Assembly: GCA_045531795.1 (NCBI GenBank)
Contig: JAZSET010000062.1
Location: 1-24,968, forward strand
Source: UBA4717 sp045531795
GTDB taxonomy: Bacteria; Bacillota; Clostridia; Oscillospirales; CAG-272
Length of the DNA: 24,968 nucleotides
Reading direction: 5' to 3'
In this document: positions 1 through 7,996 of the stretch, in pieces
How the letters are laid out: every line of letters begins with the position of its first letter
How positions within the stretch are numbered: position 1 is the first letter of the stretch
Notes under the pieces: generated by a model
The model's input: the letters and a program-made list of their open reading frames with translations, nothing else
Told to the model about the DNA's origin: nothing
The model's database searches: none
Translations under genes and position numbers: made by a program

Positions 1-207
1 AGGGGAAAAAGAGAACACAGAAGTGATAAAAAAATAAATACTAAAAAATAATAAAAATATAGTATAATGTATATATAGTTTATGAAAGTGTGATTATTAT
101 GAAAAAAGATATGTCTATAGATGATTATACTAATGTAGCAAAAACTGATATTTATTTATACTTATTTATTTTTTATTTATTATATAAGCAAAAAGGAGAA
201 AATCAAA
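1..207. other. AT-rich leader upstream of dnaN (possible dnaA-dnaN spacer)
   Basis: This stretch is dominated by A and T and carries no convincing gene. A -10-like TATAAT lies at 63-68, but I see no matching TTGACA-like hexamer 16-18 bases upstream, so promoter activity is only possible. The dnaN ribosome binding site AAGGAG is at 193-198. In most Firmicutes the region just before dnaN separates it from dnaA and can hold the origin unwinding element, so the AT-richness fits that role. However, I found no good DnaA box (TTATCCACA-like), and dnaA itself is outside the window. A short reading frame starting with GTG at 90 runs into dnaN in another frame and I do not believe it. Confidence 0.5.
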
Positions 208-1350
208 ATGAAAATTGTGTTTCAAAAAAATATTCTTATAGAAGCTGTAGGATACGCACTTTGTGCAGTTTCAAATAAAAATACTTTAACTTCAATTCAG
301 GGTATTCTGATTGAGACATTAGGAGAAAACAAATGCAGACTTTCTTCTTTTGATTTAAAAAAAGGTATGAATATTGTAATTGATGCAACAGTTGAAGAAG
401 AGGGAAGCTGTATTATAAATGCACAGAGACTTAGCCAGATAATAAGAATTATGCCCGAAAGTGAAGTTATTATTTCACTTAATGGCGATATTGCTTCTGT
501 TTGCAGCGGAAAAAGTGAATTTGAGGTTGCAGCTCAAAGAGGAGACGAATTCCCCTCACTTCCTGATCTTGATATGGAAATTGGTTTTACTCTTAAGCAG
601 AAAGAACTTTTTGGTATGGTTTCACAAACTCTTTTTGCTGTTTCACAGACAAATGAAAGACCTGTATTTACAGGAGCACTCTTTGATATTAATGGATACA
701 AAATAACTGTTGTTGGTTGTGACGGATATCGTCTTGCAGTAAAGGAAGTTAACTGCGAAATGTCAAATGCAACAGATAATATGAAACAAAAGCTTATTAT
801 TCCGGGAAATACATTGTCTGAAATTATGAAGATTATCGGTGATAATGATGATGATGTAACAATAAGAGCATCGGGCACACACATTATTTTTGAACTTCAG
901 AAAAAGAATCTTATGTTCTATTCAAGACTTCTTGAAGGTGAATATATAGATTATGAAAGGCTTATTCCAAAGCAGTTCAATACATTTATAAGCGCAGATG
1001 CTGACATTCTTTTATCTGCACTTGAAAGAGCGGCAATAGTAAGTGAGGAAATATCTGCAACAACAGGCTCTAAATCATATGTAAGGCTTAATGCAACAGA
1101 CGGAGTTCTTGGTATTTCATCTGTATCATCAAAGGGTAAAGTTAAGGATGAGATATTTATTGATAAAGAAGGAAATGACATAGAAATCGGCTTCAGCTGC
1201 CGTTACCTTGTAGACTCCATAAAGGCTTGTAAGAGTGAAAAGGTAAAATTATCTCTTGCTTCTCCTCTTATAAGTATGCTTATGGAGCCCGGCGAAATAA
1301 AGGAAAATGAAAAGCTTACAATGCTTGTTCTTCCTATTAAACTGAAATGA
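208..1350 (+). CDS. dnaN: DNA polymerase III beta subunit (sliding clamp)
   Basis: This encodes the ring-shaped clamp that tethers replicative DNA polymerase to DNA and serves as a docking platform for repair and replication proteins. The 380-residue length is typical. The sequence can be read as three clamp domains of roughly 120-130 residues each. It begins MKIVFQKNILIEAV and ends with the conserved clamp tail LVLPIKLK. The start is ATG at 208, with AAGGAG ten bases upstream. The stop codon overlaps the recF start (ATGA, four bases shared), so translation is probably coupled. In many Firmicutes a short S4-domain gene (yaaA) lies between dnaN and recF; it is missing here. Identification rests on sequence pattern and on the dnaN-recF-remB-gyrB order. 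Confidence 0.97.
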   Translation: MKIVFQKNILIEAVGYALCAVSNKNTLTSIQGILIETLGENKCRLSSFDLKKGMNIVIDATVEEEGSCIINAQRLSQIIRIMPESEVIISLNGDIASVCSGKSEFEVAAQRGDEFPSLPDLDMEIGFTLKQKELFGMVSQTLFAVSQTNERPVFTGALFDINGYKITVVGCDGYRLAVKEVNCEMSNATDNMKQKLIIPGNTLSEIMKIIGDNDDDVTIRASGTHIIFELQKKNLMFYSRLLEGEYIDYERLIPKQFNTFISADADILLSALERAAIVSEEISATTGSKSYVRLNATDGVLGISSVSSKGKVKDEIFIDKEGNDIEIGFSCRYLVDSIKACKSEKVKLSLASPLISMLMEPGEIKENEKLTMLVLPIKLK

Positions 1351-2462
1351 TTGTTGAAAAAATAAAGTATAAAGGCTTCAGAAACATAGACGAGCAAACA
1401 CTTTCCTTTGAAAACGGAGTAAATATCCTTTATGGAGAAAATGCTCAGGGAAAAACAAACGCACTTGAGGGAATATATCTGTTTGCTCACGGAAAAAGCT
1501 TTCGTACTCAGAATGACAGAGATATGGTTTCTTTCAATTCAAATAAAACATTTCTTGAAATGGTCTATGAAGAAGATGAAAGAAAAAAAGAACTGTATTT
1601 TGAATTATTTAAAACAAAAAGAAGAATTTGTAAGATAAATAAGGCACCTGCAAAGCTTTCTGAGATTATAGGGATGTTCAGAGCAGTTCTTTTCTGTCCT
1701 GACCATTTGTCTATAGTTAAAAATGGACCCGGAGAAAGAAGAAGTTTTTTAAACGGTGCTATTTGTCAGCTTAAGCCCTTTTATTTAAAAAGTCTTCAAA
1801 GATACAATCATATTCTTGAGCAAAGAAATGTACTGATAAGACAGAGTGAAGAAAACCCTCAAAAATATAAGGGTCTGATAGATATATATTCAGAGGAACT
1901 TGCAAAAGAAGCGGCATATATCTATCTTGTAAGGCGTGATTATATAAATAAACTTTCAGAAATTGTCGGTTTGTTTTTTGATGAAATGTCAAAGGGTGAA
2001 AAAGTAAGTCTTAGGTATAAAAACAGTCTTAAGGATTATACAGGTGAAGATAAAAACGAGATAATCAATAAATATTATGAATTATTCTGTATTGACAGAA
2101 AAAGAGAAATAGCAACAGGTGCTACTCTTCACGGAATTCACAGAGATGATCTTGAAATTTATCTTGATAACAAAGAAGCAAGATTATATGCATCTCAGGG
2201 ACAGCAGAGAAGTATATCTCTTGCATTTAAGCTTGCAGAGGGAGAAATATCAAAAAACGAGACAGGAATGTATCCGGTATTTTTGTTTGATGATGTTTTA
2301 AGTGAGCTTGATTCGGACAGACAGAAGTTTGTTCTGAAAAGTTTAAAAAACAGACAGGTAATCATTACTTCCTGTAACATTTCGGGATTTAATGATGATA
2401 TATTAAAAAATTCTTCTCTTATAAACGTAAAAAACGGCGTTTATCTGAAAGAAAACGCGTGA
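1347..2462 (+). CDS. recF: DNA replication and repair protein RecF
   Basis: RecF is an SMC-like ATPase that helps load RecA at single-strand gaps, with RecO and RecR. The 371-residue protein shows a Walker A motif GENAQGKTN at residues 30-38, an ABC signature-like ASQGQQRS in the C-terminal third, and a Walker B segment FLFDDVLSELDSDR near the end. The GPGERRSFLNG segment in the middle is also typical of RecF. The start is ATG at 1347, inside the last codons of dnaN, so it is probably translated by coupling to the clamp gene. The stop codon is followed at once by the GAGG that serves remB. Confidence 0.96.
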   Translation: MIVEKIKYKGFRNIDEQTLSFENGVNILYGENAQGKTNALEGIYLFAHGKSFRTQNDRDMVSFNSNKTFLEMVYEEDERKKELYFELFKTKRRICKINKAPAKLSEIIGMFRAVLFCPDHLSIVKNGPGERRSFLNGAICQLKPFYLKSLQRYNHILEQRNVLIRQSEENPQKYKGLIDIYSEELAKEAAYIYLVRRDYINKLSEIVGLFFDEMSKGEKVSLRYKNSLKDYTGEDKNEIINKYYELFCIDRKREIATGATLHGIHRDDLEIYLDNKEARLYASQGQQRSISLAFKLAEGEISKNETGMYPVFLFDDVLSELDSDRQKFVLKSLKNRQVIITSCNISGFNDDILKNSSLINVKNGVYLKENA

Positions 2463-2472
2463 GGTAATAAAT

Positions 2473-2727
2473 ATGTATCTTCATATAGGAAATGACTTTA
2501 CGCTCAAAAAAAAGGACATCATAGGAATATTTGACTTTGATAATGCCACGGTTGAAAAAACAACAAATATTTTTCTTAAAATGGCAGAAGAACAAGGAAA
2601 TCTTATTAATATCTGGGATGAATTTCCGAAGTCGTTTATAGTAATAAATGACAGAAGTGAAATAAAAGTTTATGTCTCTGATATTTCATCGGTTTCCTTA
2701 CTTGGAAGAATAAAACAACATTTTTAA
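2473..2727 (+). CDS. remB: RemB/YaaB-type small regulatory protein (DUF370 family)
   Basis: This 84-residue protein begins MYLHIGNDFTLKKKDIIGIFDFD, which matches the opening of Bacillus subtilis YaaB (RemB), a member of the RemA/RemB family (DUF370). RemA is known to bind DNA and control biofilm matrix genes; the role of RemB is less clear. Its place between recF and gyrB is the conserved position of yaaB in Firmicutes, which strengthens the call. It starts ten bases after recF, and its ribosome binding site GAGG overlaps the recF stop codon. It is about the usual family length. What it regulates in this organism cannot be told from the sequence. Confidence 0.85.
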   Translation: MYLHIGNDFTLKKKDIIGIFDFDNATVEKTTNIFLKMAEEQGNLINIWDEFPKSFIVINDRSEIKVYVSDISSVSLLGRIKQHF

Positions 2728-2768
2728 GTATAAAAAGCAAAAATATACGAAAGGAATCGGCAAATCTA

Positions 2769-4697
2769 ATGGCGGAAAACATTACAAACCAGACAACCGG
2801 TAACTACGACGAAAATCAAATTCAGGTACTTGAGGGACTTGAAGCGGTAAGAAAGCGTCCCGGTATGTACATTGGTACTACTTCATCAAAGGGACTTCAT
2901 CATCTTGTTTATGAGATTGTTGATAACTCTATAGATGAAGCACTTGCAGGACATTGTGATACTATTACGGTAACACTTCATAAGGACAACAGTGTATCCG
3001 TTCAGGATAACGGACGAGGTGTACCCAGCAGAATGCATCAGAAAATGGGAATACCTACTCTTGAGGTAGTATTTACAGTATTACATGCAGGAGGAAAATT
3101 CGGAGGAGAAGGCTATAAGATAGCCGGAGGACTTCACGGTGTTGGTGCATCTGTTGTTAATGCTCTTTCAGAATGGATGGAGGTTGATAACTGCTTTGAG
3201 GGACACCGCTATACCGAAAGATTTGAACGCGGAAAGGTTGCGCGTCCGTTTAAGGATGAGGGCGATTCTAAAGGCGCTCACGGTCTTTATGTGCGTTTTA
3301 AACCCGATCCCGAAATATTTGAAGAAATTGTATTTGACTATGAAGTTCTCTTAAGGAGAGTAAGAGAGCAGGCTTTTCTTAATGCAGGTATCAGAATAGT
3401 TTTAAAGGATGAAAGAAAAGAAGAGCCGGCCTTAGAGGATCTTTGTTATGAAGGCGGTATAAAGAGCTTTGTTGAACATATAAACAAAGAAAAACAGGCA
3501 GTTCCGCTTCACGAAGATATCATATATGTTAAAGATGAAAAGAATACAAGCACAGCAGAGGTTGCGCTTCAGTTCAATGACAGCTACAGCGATGTTGTAC
3601 TGAGTTTTGCCAACAATATGCATACGATTGATGGCGGTACTCACGAAATTGGTTTCAAAACAGGTATTACAAAGGTAGTAAACGATTACGGTCACAAGAG
3701 AAAAATTCTTAAAGACGATGAAAAGCTTACAAGTGATGATATTTATGAAGGATTATCGGTAATTATCAGTGTAAAACTTGTAGACGCTCAGTTTGAAAGC
3801 CAGACAAAAGCCAAGCTTGGTAACTCTGAAATAAGAACTCTTGTTTATTCAATGATAGTAAACAAGCTTGATGAGTATTTTGATGAAAATCCTGCAACAG
3901 CAAAAATTATTATAGAAAAAGCAATAAATTCCTGCCGTGTAAGAGAAGCGGCGAAAAAAGCCCGTGAACTTGCGAGAAAAAAGAGTTCACTTTCCGGAAG
4001 CGGAATGCCGGACAAGCTTGCCGACTGTCACGAAAAGCGCAGAGAAGTTACTGAACTCTATCTTGTAGAGGGAGACTCTGCGGGCGGTACTGCAAAGACA
4101 GGCCGTGACAGCCACTATCAGGCAATTCTTCCTCTCAGAGGAAAGGTTCTGAATGTAGAAAAGGTAAGAGATGACAAGGTTTATTCAAATCTTTCTCTTG
4201 AACCTATTATTCAGGCTCTCGGTTGCGGTATAGGACAAGAATTTGATCTTGAAAAGTTAAGATACGGAAAAATTATTCTTATGGCCGATGCCGATGTTGA
4301 CGGTTCGCACATCAGAATTCTTCTTCTGACTTTCTTCTTCAGACATATGAAGGGACTCATAGAAAACGGACACGTTTATCTTGCACAGCCCCCGCTTTAC
4401 AAGATTTACAAGGGTAAAAATGTAAGATATGCTTTCAGCGATGAAGAAAGAGATATAATAAATGCGGAAATGGGAGAAAACACAACCATTGAACGTTACA
4501 AGGGTCTTGGTGAAATGGATGCTGAGCAGCTTTGGGAAACTACAATGGACCCCGAAAGAAGAACTATTTTAAAGGTTACCATAGAGGACGCGCTTGAGTG
4601 TGATAAAACTTTCTCGCTTCTTATGGGTGACAAGGTTGAACCCAGAAAAGAGTTTATCGAAGCAAATGCAAAATATGTAACGAATCTTGATATATAA
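2769..4697 (+). CDS. gyrB: DNA gyrase subunit B
   Basis: GyrB is the ATPase subunit of DNA gyrase, which introduces negative supercoils using ATP. The 642 residues are typical of a GyrB without insertions. The N-terminal GHKL ATPase domain has KRPGMYIGTT, then EIVDNSIDEA with the catalytic Glu, and GGLHGVGASVVNAL for the ATP lid. QTKAKLG supplies the QTK-loop lysine. The TOPRIM domain has EGDSAGG starting with Glu434 and the metal-binding DADVD at Asp507/509/511. The C-terminal tail carries the conserved ERYKGLGEMDAEQLWETTMDP segment. The start is ATG at 2769; AAGGA lies at 2751-2755, a rather long 13 bases away, and no better start is visible. It follows remB by 41 bases. Confidence 0.97.
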   Translation: MAENITNQTTGNYDENQIQVLEGLEAVRKRPGMYIGTTSSKGLHHLVYEIVDNSIDEALAGHCDTITVTLHKDNSVSVQDNGRGVPSRMHQKMGIPTLEVVFTVLHAGGKFGGEGYKIAGGLHGVGASVVNALSEWMEVDNCFEGHRYTERFERGKVARPFKDEGDSKGAHGLYVRFKPDPEIFEEIVFDYEVLLRRVREQAFLNAGIRIVLKDERKEEPALEDLCYEGGIKSFVEHINKEKQAVPLHEDIIYVKDEKNTSTAEVALQFNDSYSDVVLSFANNMHTIDGGTHEIGFKTGITKVVNDYGHKRKILKDDEKLTSDDIYEGLSVIISVKLVDAQFESQTKAKLGNSEIRTLVYSMIVNKLDEYFDENPATAKIIIEKAINSCRVREAAKKARELARKKSSLSGSGMPDKLADCHEKRREVTELYLVEGDSAGGTAKTGRDSHYQAILPLRGKVLNVEKVRDDKVYSNLSLEPIIQALGCGIGQEFDLEKLRYGKIILMADADVDGSHIRILLLTFFFRHMKGLIENGHVYLAQPPLYKIYKGKNVRYAFSDEERDIINAEMGENTTIERYKGLGEMDAEQLWETTMDPERRTILKVTIEDALECDKTFSLLMGDKVEPRKEFIEANAKYVTNLDI

Positions 4698-4701
4698 AAG
4701 T

Positions 4702-4719
4702 TTTCAACGCCTGTTGAAA
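4702..4719. promoter_or_regulatory. small inverted repeat just after gyrB
   Basis: TTTCAAC at 4702-4708 and GTTGAAA at 4713-4719 form a perfect 7-base inverted repeat with a 4-base loop, immediately after the gyrB stop codon. No T-run follows, so it is unlikely to be an intrinsic terminator. The right arm is also the first copy of the TGTTGAA repeat set in this spacer. An operator or an mRNA-end stabilising hairpin are both possible. Confidence 0.4.
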
Positions 4720-4725
4720 GATGTG

Positions 4726-4754
4726 TTGAAGATGTTGAAAGTTTTATTTGTAAT
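4726..4754 (+). promoter_or_regulatory. candidate gyrA promoter
   Basis: TTGAAG at 4726-4731 and TGTAAT at 4749-4754 are separated by 17 bases, which fits a sigma-A promoter with imperfect hexamers. It would give gyrA a leader of roughly 130 bases carrying the palindrome at 4803-4814. Other TTGAAA copies at 4790 and 4834 have poorer -10 partners. Read-through from gyrB is also possible, because no terminator is seen between the two genes. Confidence 0.35.
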
Positions 4755-4802
4755 CAAAGATATTTCTTTTAATTAAAGCAAAATATATGTTGAAAAAACT
4801 AT

Positions 4803-4814
4803 TAACATATGTTA
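4803..4814. promoter_or_regulatory. LexA-like palindrome upstream of gyrA
   Basis: TAACATATGTTA is a perfect 12-base palindrome. Its core AACATATGTT equals the core of the Gram-positive LexA box (GAACATATGTTC type), but the outer G and C that LexA strongly prefers are T and A here. It lies upstream of a run of genes that includes recA and recX, so SOS control is an attractive but weak idea. It may be a chance AT-rich palindrome. Confidence 0.25.
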
Positions 4815-4891
4815 TTTGATGTTTAAAAGTATGTTGAAACCGTAGATTATCCTGAAAGAATATTTTCTTTTGAAAGAAAGGAAAAAATAAA

Positions 4892-7390
4892 GTGAAAGAA
4901 ATAAAGCCCACCTACGAATTTCCAAATCAGAAGATCGTAGATATTGAAATTGACAGAGAAGTAAAAAAATCCTTTATTGATTATTCAATGAGTGTAATTA
5001 TGTCAAGAGCACTGCCTGATGTAAGAGACGGTTTAAAACCTGTACATAGGCGTATTCTGTATGCTATGTATGAAGACCATCTGACTCACGACAGACCTTT
5101 CAGAAAGTCTGCAACTACAGTTGGTAATGTGCTCGGTAGATATCATCCTCACGGTGATACCGCTGTTTATGACACGATGGTAAGACTTGCGCAGCCCTTT
5201 ACAATGAGATACACTCTTGTAGACGGTCACGGTAACTTCGGTAGTGTGGACGGAGACAGCGCTGCTGCTTACCGTTATACTGAAGCGAGAATGGCCCGTC
5301 TTTCTGACTATATGCTCACAGATATTGAAAAGGATATAGTTGACTTTACGCCAAACTTCGATAACTCAAGAAAAGAGCCCGTTGTTCTTCCGTCAAGATT
5401 TCCGAATCTTCTTGTAAACGGTTCTATGGGTATTGCCGTTGGTATGGCAACAAATATTCCTCCACATAATTTAGGAGAAGTTATTGACGGTACAATTTAT
5501 CTGATGGACAATCCCGACTGTACAGTTACAGACCTTATGCAGTATATAAAGGGCCCGGATTTCCCTACAAATGCAACAATTTATGGAACCGGTGCAATTT
5601 ATGAAGCATATACAACCGGAAAAGGTAAGGTAAAGGTTCGTTCTAAGGCAGAGATTGATGAAGAAAAACATCAGATTATAATTACCGAAATTCCTTATCA
5701 GGTTAACAAAAGTTCTCTTGTTAAGGCAATACACGACCTTGGTAACGAAAAAAGAGTAGAGGGAATAAAGGAAGTTCGTGACGTTTCAGGTAGAAACGGA
5801 CTTAGAATTATTATAGATTATAAGCAGGAAGCAAACGGACAGATTATTCTTAATCAGCTTTATAAGTATACTCAGCTTGAAGATACTTTCGGCGTAAATA
5901 TGGTCGCACTTGTTGACAATGTTCCGAAGCTTTTAGGCCTTAAGCCTATACTTGAAGCTTATATTAAGCATCAGCAGGAGGTTGTTGAAAGAAGAGCGAA
6001 GTTTGACCTTAAGAAGGCAATGCAGGAGCTTCACATAAACGAGGGCTACAGAAAAGCGATTGACCATATCGAAGAAGTTATAAAGATAATCAGAGCCAGT
6101 GATTCTGTTGGTGATGCCAAAGAAAAACTTATAGAGAGATTTGAGTTTAGTCAGGCCCAGGCTCAGGCTATAGTAGAAATGACTCTCGGACGTCTCTCAG
6201 GTCTTGAAAGACAGAAAATAAATGACAGAATAGCCGCACTTGAAGCAAAAATCAAAGAGCTTAATGAAATCCTTGCTGATGAAAACAAGATAAACGATAT
6301 TATCAAGGAAGAAATGCTTGATATTAAAAAGAAATTCGGTGATGACAGAAGAACCGAAATTGTTGAAGCAGAAGACGAAATTGAATATGAGGATCTCATA
6401 GAGCGTCATACCTGCGTTATTACAATGACTCACGGCGGAAATATCAAGCGTCAGAGAGCCGATGTATATTCTGCTCAAAGACGAGGCGGCAAGGGTATTA
6501 TCGGCATGACCACCAAGGAAGAGGACTATGTAGAAACTGTATTTGCCTGTGACAGCCACTCATATATACTTGCATTTACCACAAACGGTAAGGTACAGAT
6601 GAAAAAGGCTTACAGAATTCCCGAAGCAGGAAGAACTGCAAAGGGAACAAATGTGGTTAACATACTTGAACTTGAAAAGGAAGAAAAGGTAACATCATTC
6701 ATCGCGGTTGACGGATTTGAAGAAAATGAATACCTGACAATGATTACAAAGAATGGTGTTATCAAGAGAACCCGCTTGTCCGATTTTGCATATCAGAGAA
6801 AGGGCGGAAAGAGAGCTATAGAGCTTGATGAGGGTGATGAGCTTCTCTTTGTAAAACATACCGACGGAAATGCAAATATTATTATTGCAACTCATAACGG
6901 TATGGCAGTCAGATTTGATGAAAATGATGTCCGCGTAATGGGAAGAACCGCTCGAGGAGTAAGAGGTATAAGGCTTAGCGAAGACGATTATGTTGTCGGA
7001 GCTTGTCTTGTTGAAGAAGACAAGTCCCTTATCACTATTACTGAAAACGGATTTGGCAAGAAGTGCGATTTTGATAACTACACTTGCCACAACAGAGGCG
7101 GTAAGGGTGTAACCTGTCACAATATAAATGAAAAGACAGGTAAGCTTGCCGGAATTATGGCGGTTGAAGACAGCGAAGACCTGCTTATGATAACAAACGA
7201 GGGTACAATCATCAGATGTCCTGTTGCAGGAATACCTGTATATGGCAGAACTGCCGGAGGCGTTATTGTAATGAGGCTTTCTGAAGACGCAAAGGTTGTA
7301 AACTTCACAAAGGTTGACCACGAGGACGAAGAAGAAACTTTAGATGAAGCAGGGGAAACAACCATAAATGAAACTCAGGAAAACGAATAA
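4892..7390 (+). CDS. gyrA: DNA gyrase subunit A
   Basis: GyrA is the DNA-breaking and rejoining subunit of gyrase. The 832 residues show the winged-helix and tower region with YSMSVIMSRALPDVRDGLKP near the start, the quinolone-region motif HPHGDTAVYD, and catalytic Tyr129 in AAAYRYTEAR. The C-terminal beta-pinwheel carries a canonical GyrA box, QRRGGKG, from Gln529, which argues for gyrase rather than topoisomerase IV. The positions equivalent to E. coli Ser83 and Asp87 are Thr90 and Asp94. Thr there is normal for several clostridia, so no quinolone-resistance change is evident. The tail is acidic. The start is GTG at 4892 with AAAGGA at 4877-4882, nine bases away. It is separated from gyrB by 194 bases. 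Confidence 0.97.
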   Translation: MKEIKPTYEFPNQKIVDIEIDREVKKSFIDYSMSVIMSRALPDVRDGLKPVHRRILYAMYEDHLTHDRPFRKSATTVGNVLGRYHPHGDTAVYDTMVRLAQPFTMRYTLVDGHGNFGSVDGDSAAAYRYTEARMARLSDYMLTDIEKDIVDFTPNFDNSRKEPVVLPSRFPNLLVNGSMGIAVGMATNIPPHNLGEVIDGTIYLMDNPDCTVTDLMQYIKGPDFPTNATIYGTGAIYEAYTTGKGKVKVRSKAEIDEEKHQIIITEIPYQVNKSSLVKAIHDLGNEKRVEGIKEVRDVSGRNGLRIIIDYKQEANGQIILNQLYKYTQLEDTFGVNMVALVDNVPKLLGLKPILEAYIKHQQEVVERRAKFDLKKAMQELHINEGYRKAIDHIEEVIKIIRASDSVGDAKEKLIERFEFSQAQAQAIVEMTLGRLSGLERQKINDRIAALEAKIKELNEILADENKINDIIKEEMLDIKKKFGDDRRTEIVEAEDEIEYEDLIERHTCVITMTHGGNIKRQRADVYSAQRRGGKGIIGMTTKEEDYVETVFACDSHSYILAFTTNGKVQMKKAYRIPEAGRTAKGTNVVNILELEKEEKVTSFIAVDGFEENEYLTMITKNGVIKRTRLSDFAYQRKGGKRAIELDEGDELLFVKHTDGNANIIIATHNGMAVRFDENDVRVMGRTARGVRGIRLSEDDYVVGACLVEEDKSLITITENGFGKKCDFDNYTCHNRGGKGVTCHNINEKTGKLAGIMAVEDSEDLLMITNEGTIIRCPVAGIPVYGRTAGGVIVMRLSEDAKVVNFTKVDHEDEEETLDEAGETTINETQENE

Positions 7391-7412
7391 TCATTGTAGC
7401 GGGGGAGTGCAG

Positions 7413-7973
7413 ATGATAAAAAGAATAGCGATAATATTATCTGTTTTAAGCATAATTTTTGCCTTTTCCTCCTGTGCAAAGGATAATTCAGCGCTTATAG
7501 GCGAACTGCCTTCCTTAATTGAGGAAGGCAGGGAGCTTCTCAATATAGTTTACGGAGAGGGTCTTGAAACAGACAGTACAAGAGCAGAATCAGTAAAACG
7601 TGGGTACGAAGCAGTAAGCGAGAAAGAAGAATACCAAAGCAGACAGCAATTAGAGGATGCTCTTAAAAAGGTATTCAGTGAGTCTTATGTAATTGTTTTG
7701 TACAATACGGCGTTAAATAATATAAGTTATGACCCCAGCACGCTCTATCCGAGATATATTGAAAAAAACGGTATACTATATGCCGATACTACATATGAAT
7801 CACAGATAGCAAAAAGAACTCCGAAAATCGAAACAATAAAAATTACTGACTCAAACAGGTTTATGGCTGAATTTGAAATGACAATGGTTTACGAAGACGG
7901 AAAAGAAGAGGTTGACACATTTCTTGTTGTAAAAGAAGACGGAAAGTGGAAGCTTGATTCGGCAGTACTTTAA
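7413..7973 (+). CDS. putative lipoprotein of unknown function between gyrA and recA
   Basis: I do not recognise this family. From ATG at 7413, preceded by a strong GGGGGAG at 7401-7407, it gives 187 residues. An upstream in-frame ATG at 7368 lies inside gyrA and lacks such a site. The N-terminus MIKRIAIILSVLSIIFAFSSC is a lipoprotein signal: a short positive start, a hydrophobic core, then a lipobox-like FSSC with Cys21. The mature part is mostly polar and predicted to be outside the membrane. Its end, with LVVKEDGKWKLDSAVL, resembles the closing strand of NTF2-like or DUF4878-type domains, but that is only an impression. It starts 22 bases after gyrA, and its stop codon overlaps an ATG of the recA frame, so it is probably co-transcribed with both. 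Confidence 0.75.
   Translation: MIKRIAIILSVLSIIFAFSSCAKDNSALIGELPSLIEEGRELLNIVYGEGLETDSTRAESVKRGYEAVSEKEEYQSRQQLEDALKKVFSESYVIVLYNTALNNISYDPSTLYPRYIEKNGILYADTTYESQIAKRTPKIETIKITDSNRFMAEFEMTMVYEDGKEEVDTFLVVKEDGKWKLDSAVL
7506..7531. repeat. 10-base inverted repeat inside the lipoprotein gene
   Basis: CTGCCTTCCT at 7506-7515 and AGGAAGGCAG at 7522-7531 are perfectly complementary and separated by six bases. In the mRNA this would form a stable hairpin about 95 bases after the start codon, over codons for LPSLIEEGR. No T-run follows, so it is not an ordinary terminator. It could slow translation or be coincidental. Confidence 0.5.
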
Positions 7974-7996
7974 TGTATAAGAAAGGTAAAAACACA

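Larger units (their letters stand above)
4712..4838 (+). repeat. five TGTTGAA direct repeats in the gyrB-gyrA spacer
   Basis: TGTTGAA occurs at 4712-4718, 4724-4730, 4733-4739, 4788-4794 and 4832-4838, all on the plus strand, within a non-coding stretch of 194 bases. The first three are spaced 12 and 9 bases apart, the later two 55 and 44 bases apart. I do not recognise a known protein site. A candidate promoter (TTGAAG at 4726-4731, 17-base spacer, TGTAAT at 4749-4754) uses one copy as its -35 element, so the set could partly be remnants or multiples of -35 elements, or binding sites for a regulator of gyrA. Confidence 0.55.

Noticed and set aside
1..207. DnaA boxes upstream of dnaN
   Set aside because: No TTATCCACA-like word with fewer than three mismatches was found on either strand by eye.
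90..278. 62-residue plus-strand frame beginning with GTG at 90
   Set aside because: It lacks a ribosome binding site, is rich in Tyr, Leu and Phe as expected from AT-rich non-coding DNA, and overlaps the certain dnaN start in another frame.
5150..5175. Thr90 in GyrA as a quinolone-resistance change
   Set aside because: Thr at this position is the natural residue in several clostridia such as Clostridioides difficile, and the Asp94 position is unchanged.
6695..7321. 208-residue minus-strand frame inside gyrA
   Set aside because: It lies antisense to the conserved gyrA C-terminal domain, with the Cys- and Ser-rich composition typical of shadow frames.
7973..7996. Earlier ATG at 7973 as the recA start
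   Set aside because: It overlaps the lipoprotein stop codon and has no ribosome binding site; the ATG at 7997 has AAAGG and gives the usual MAKEKK-like RecA start.
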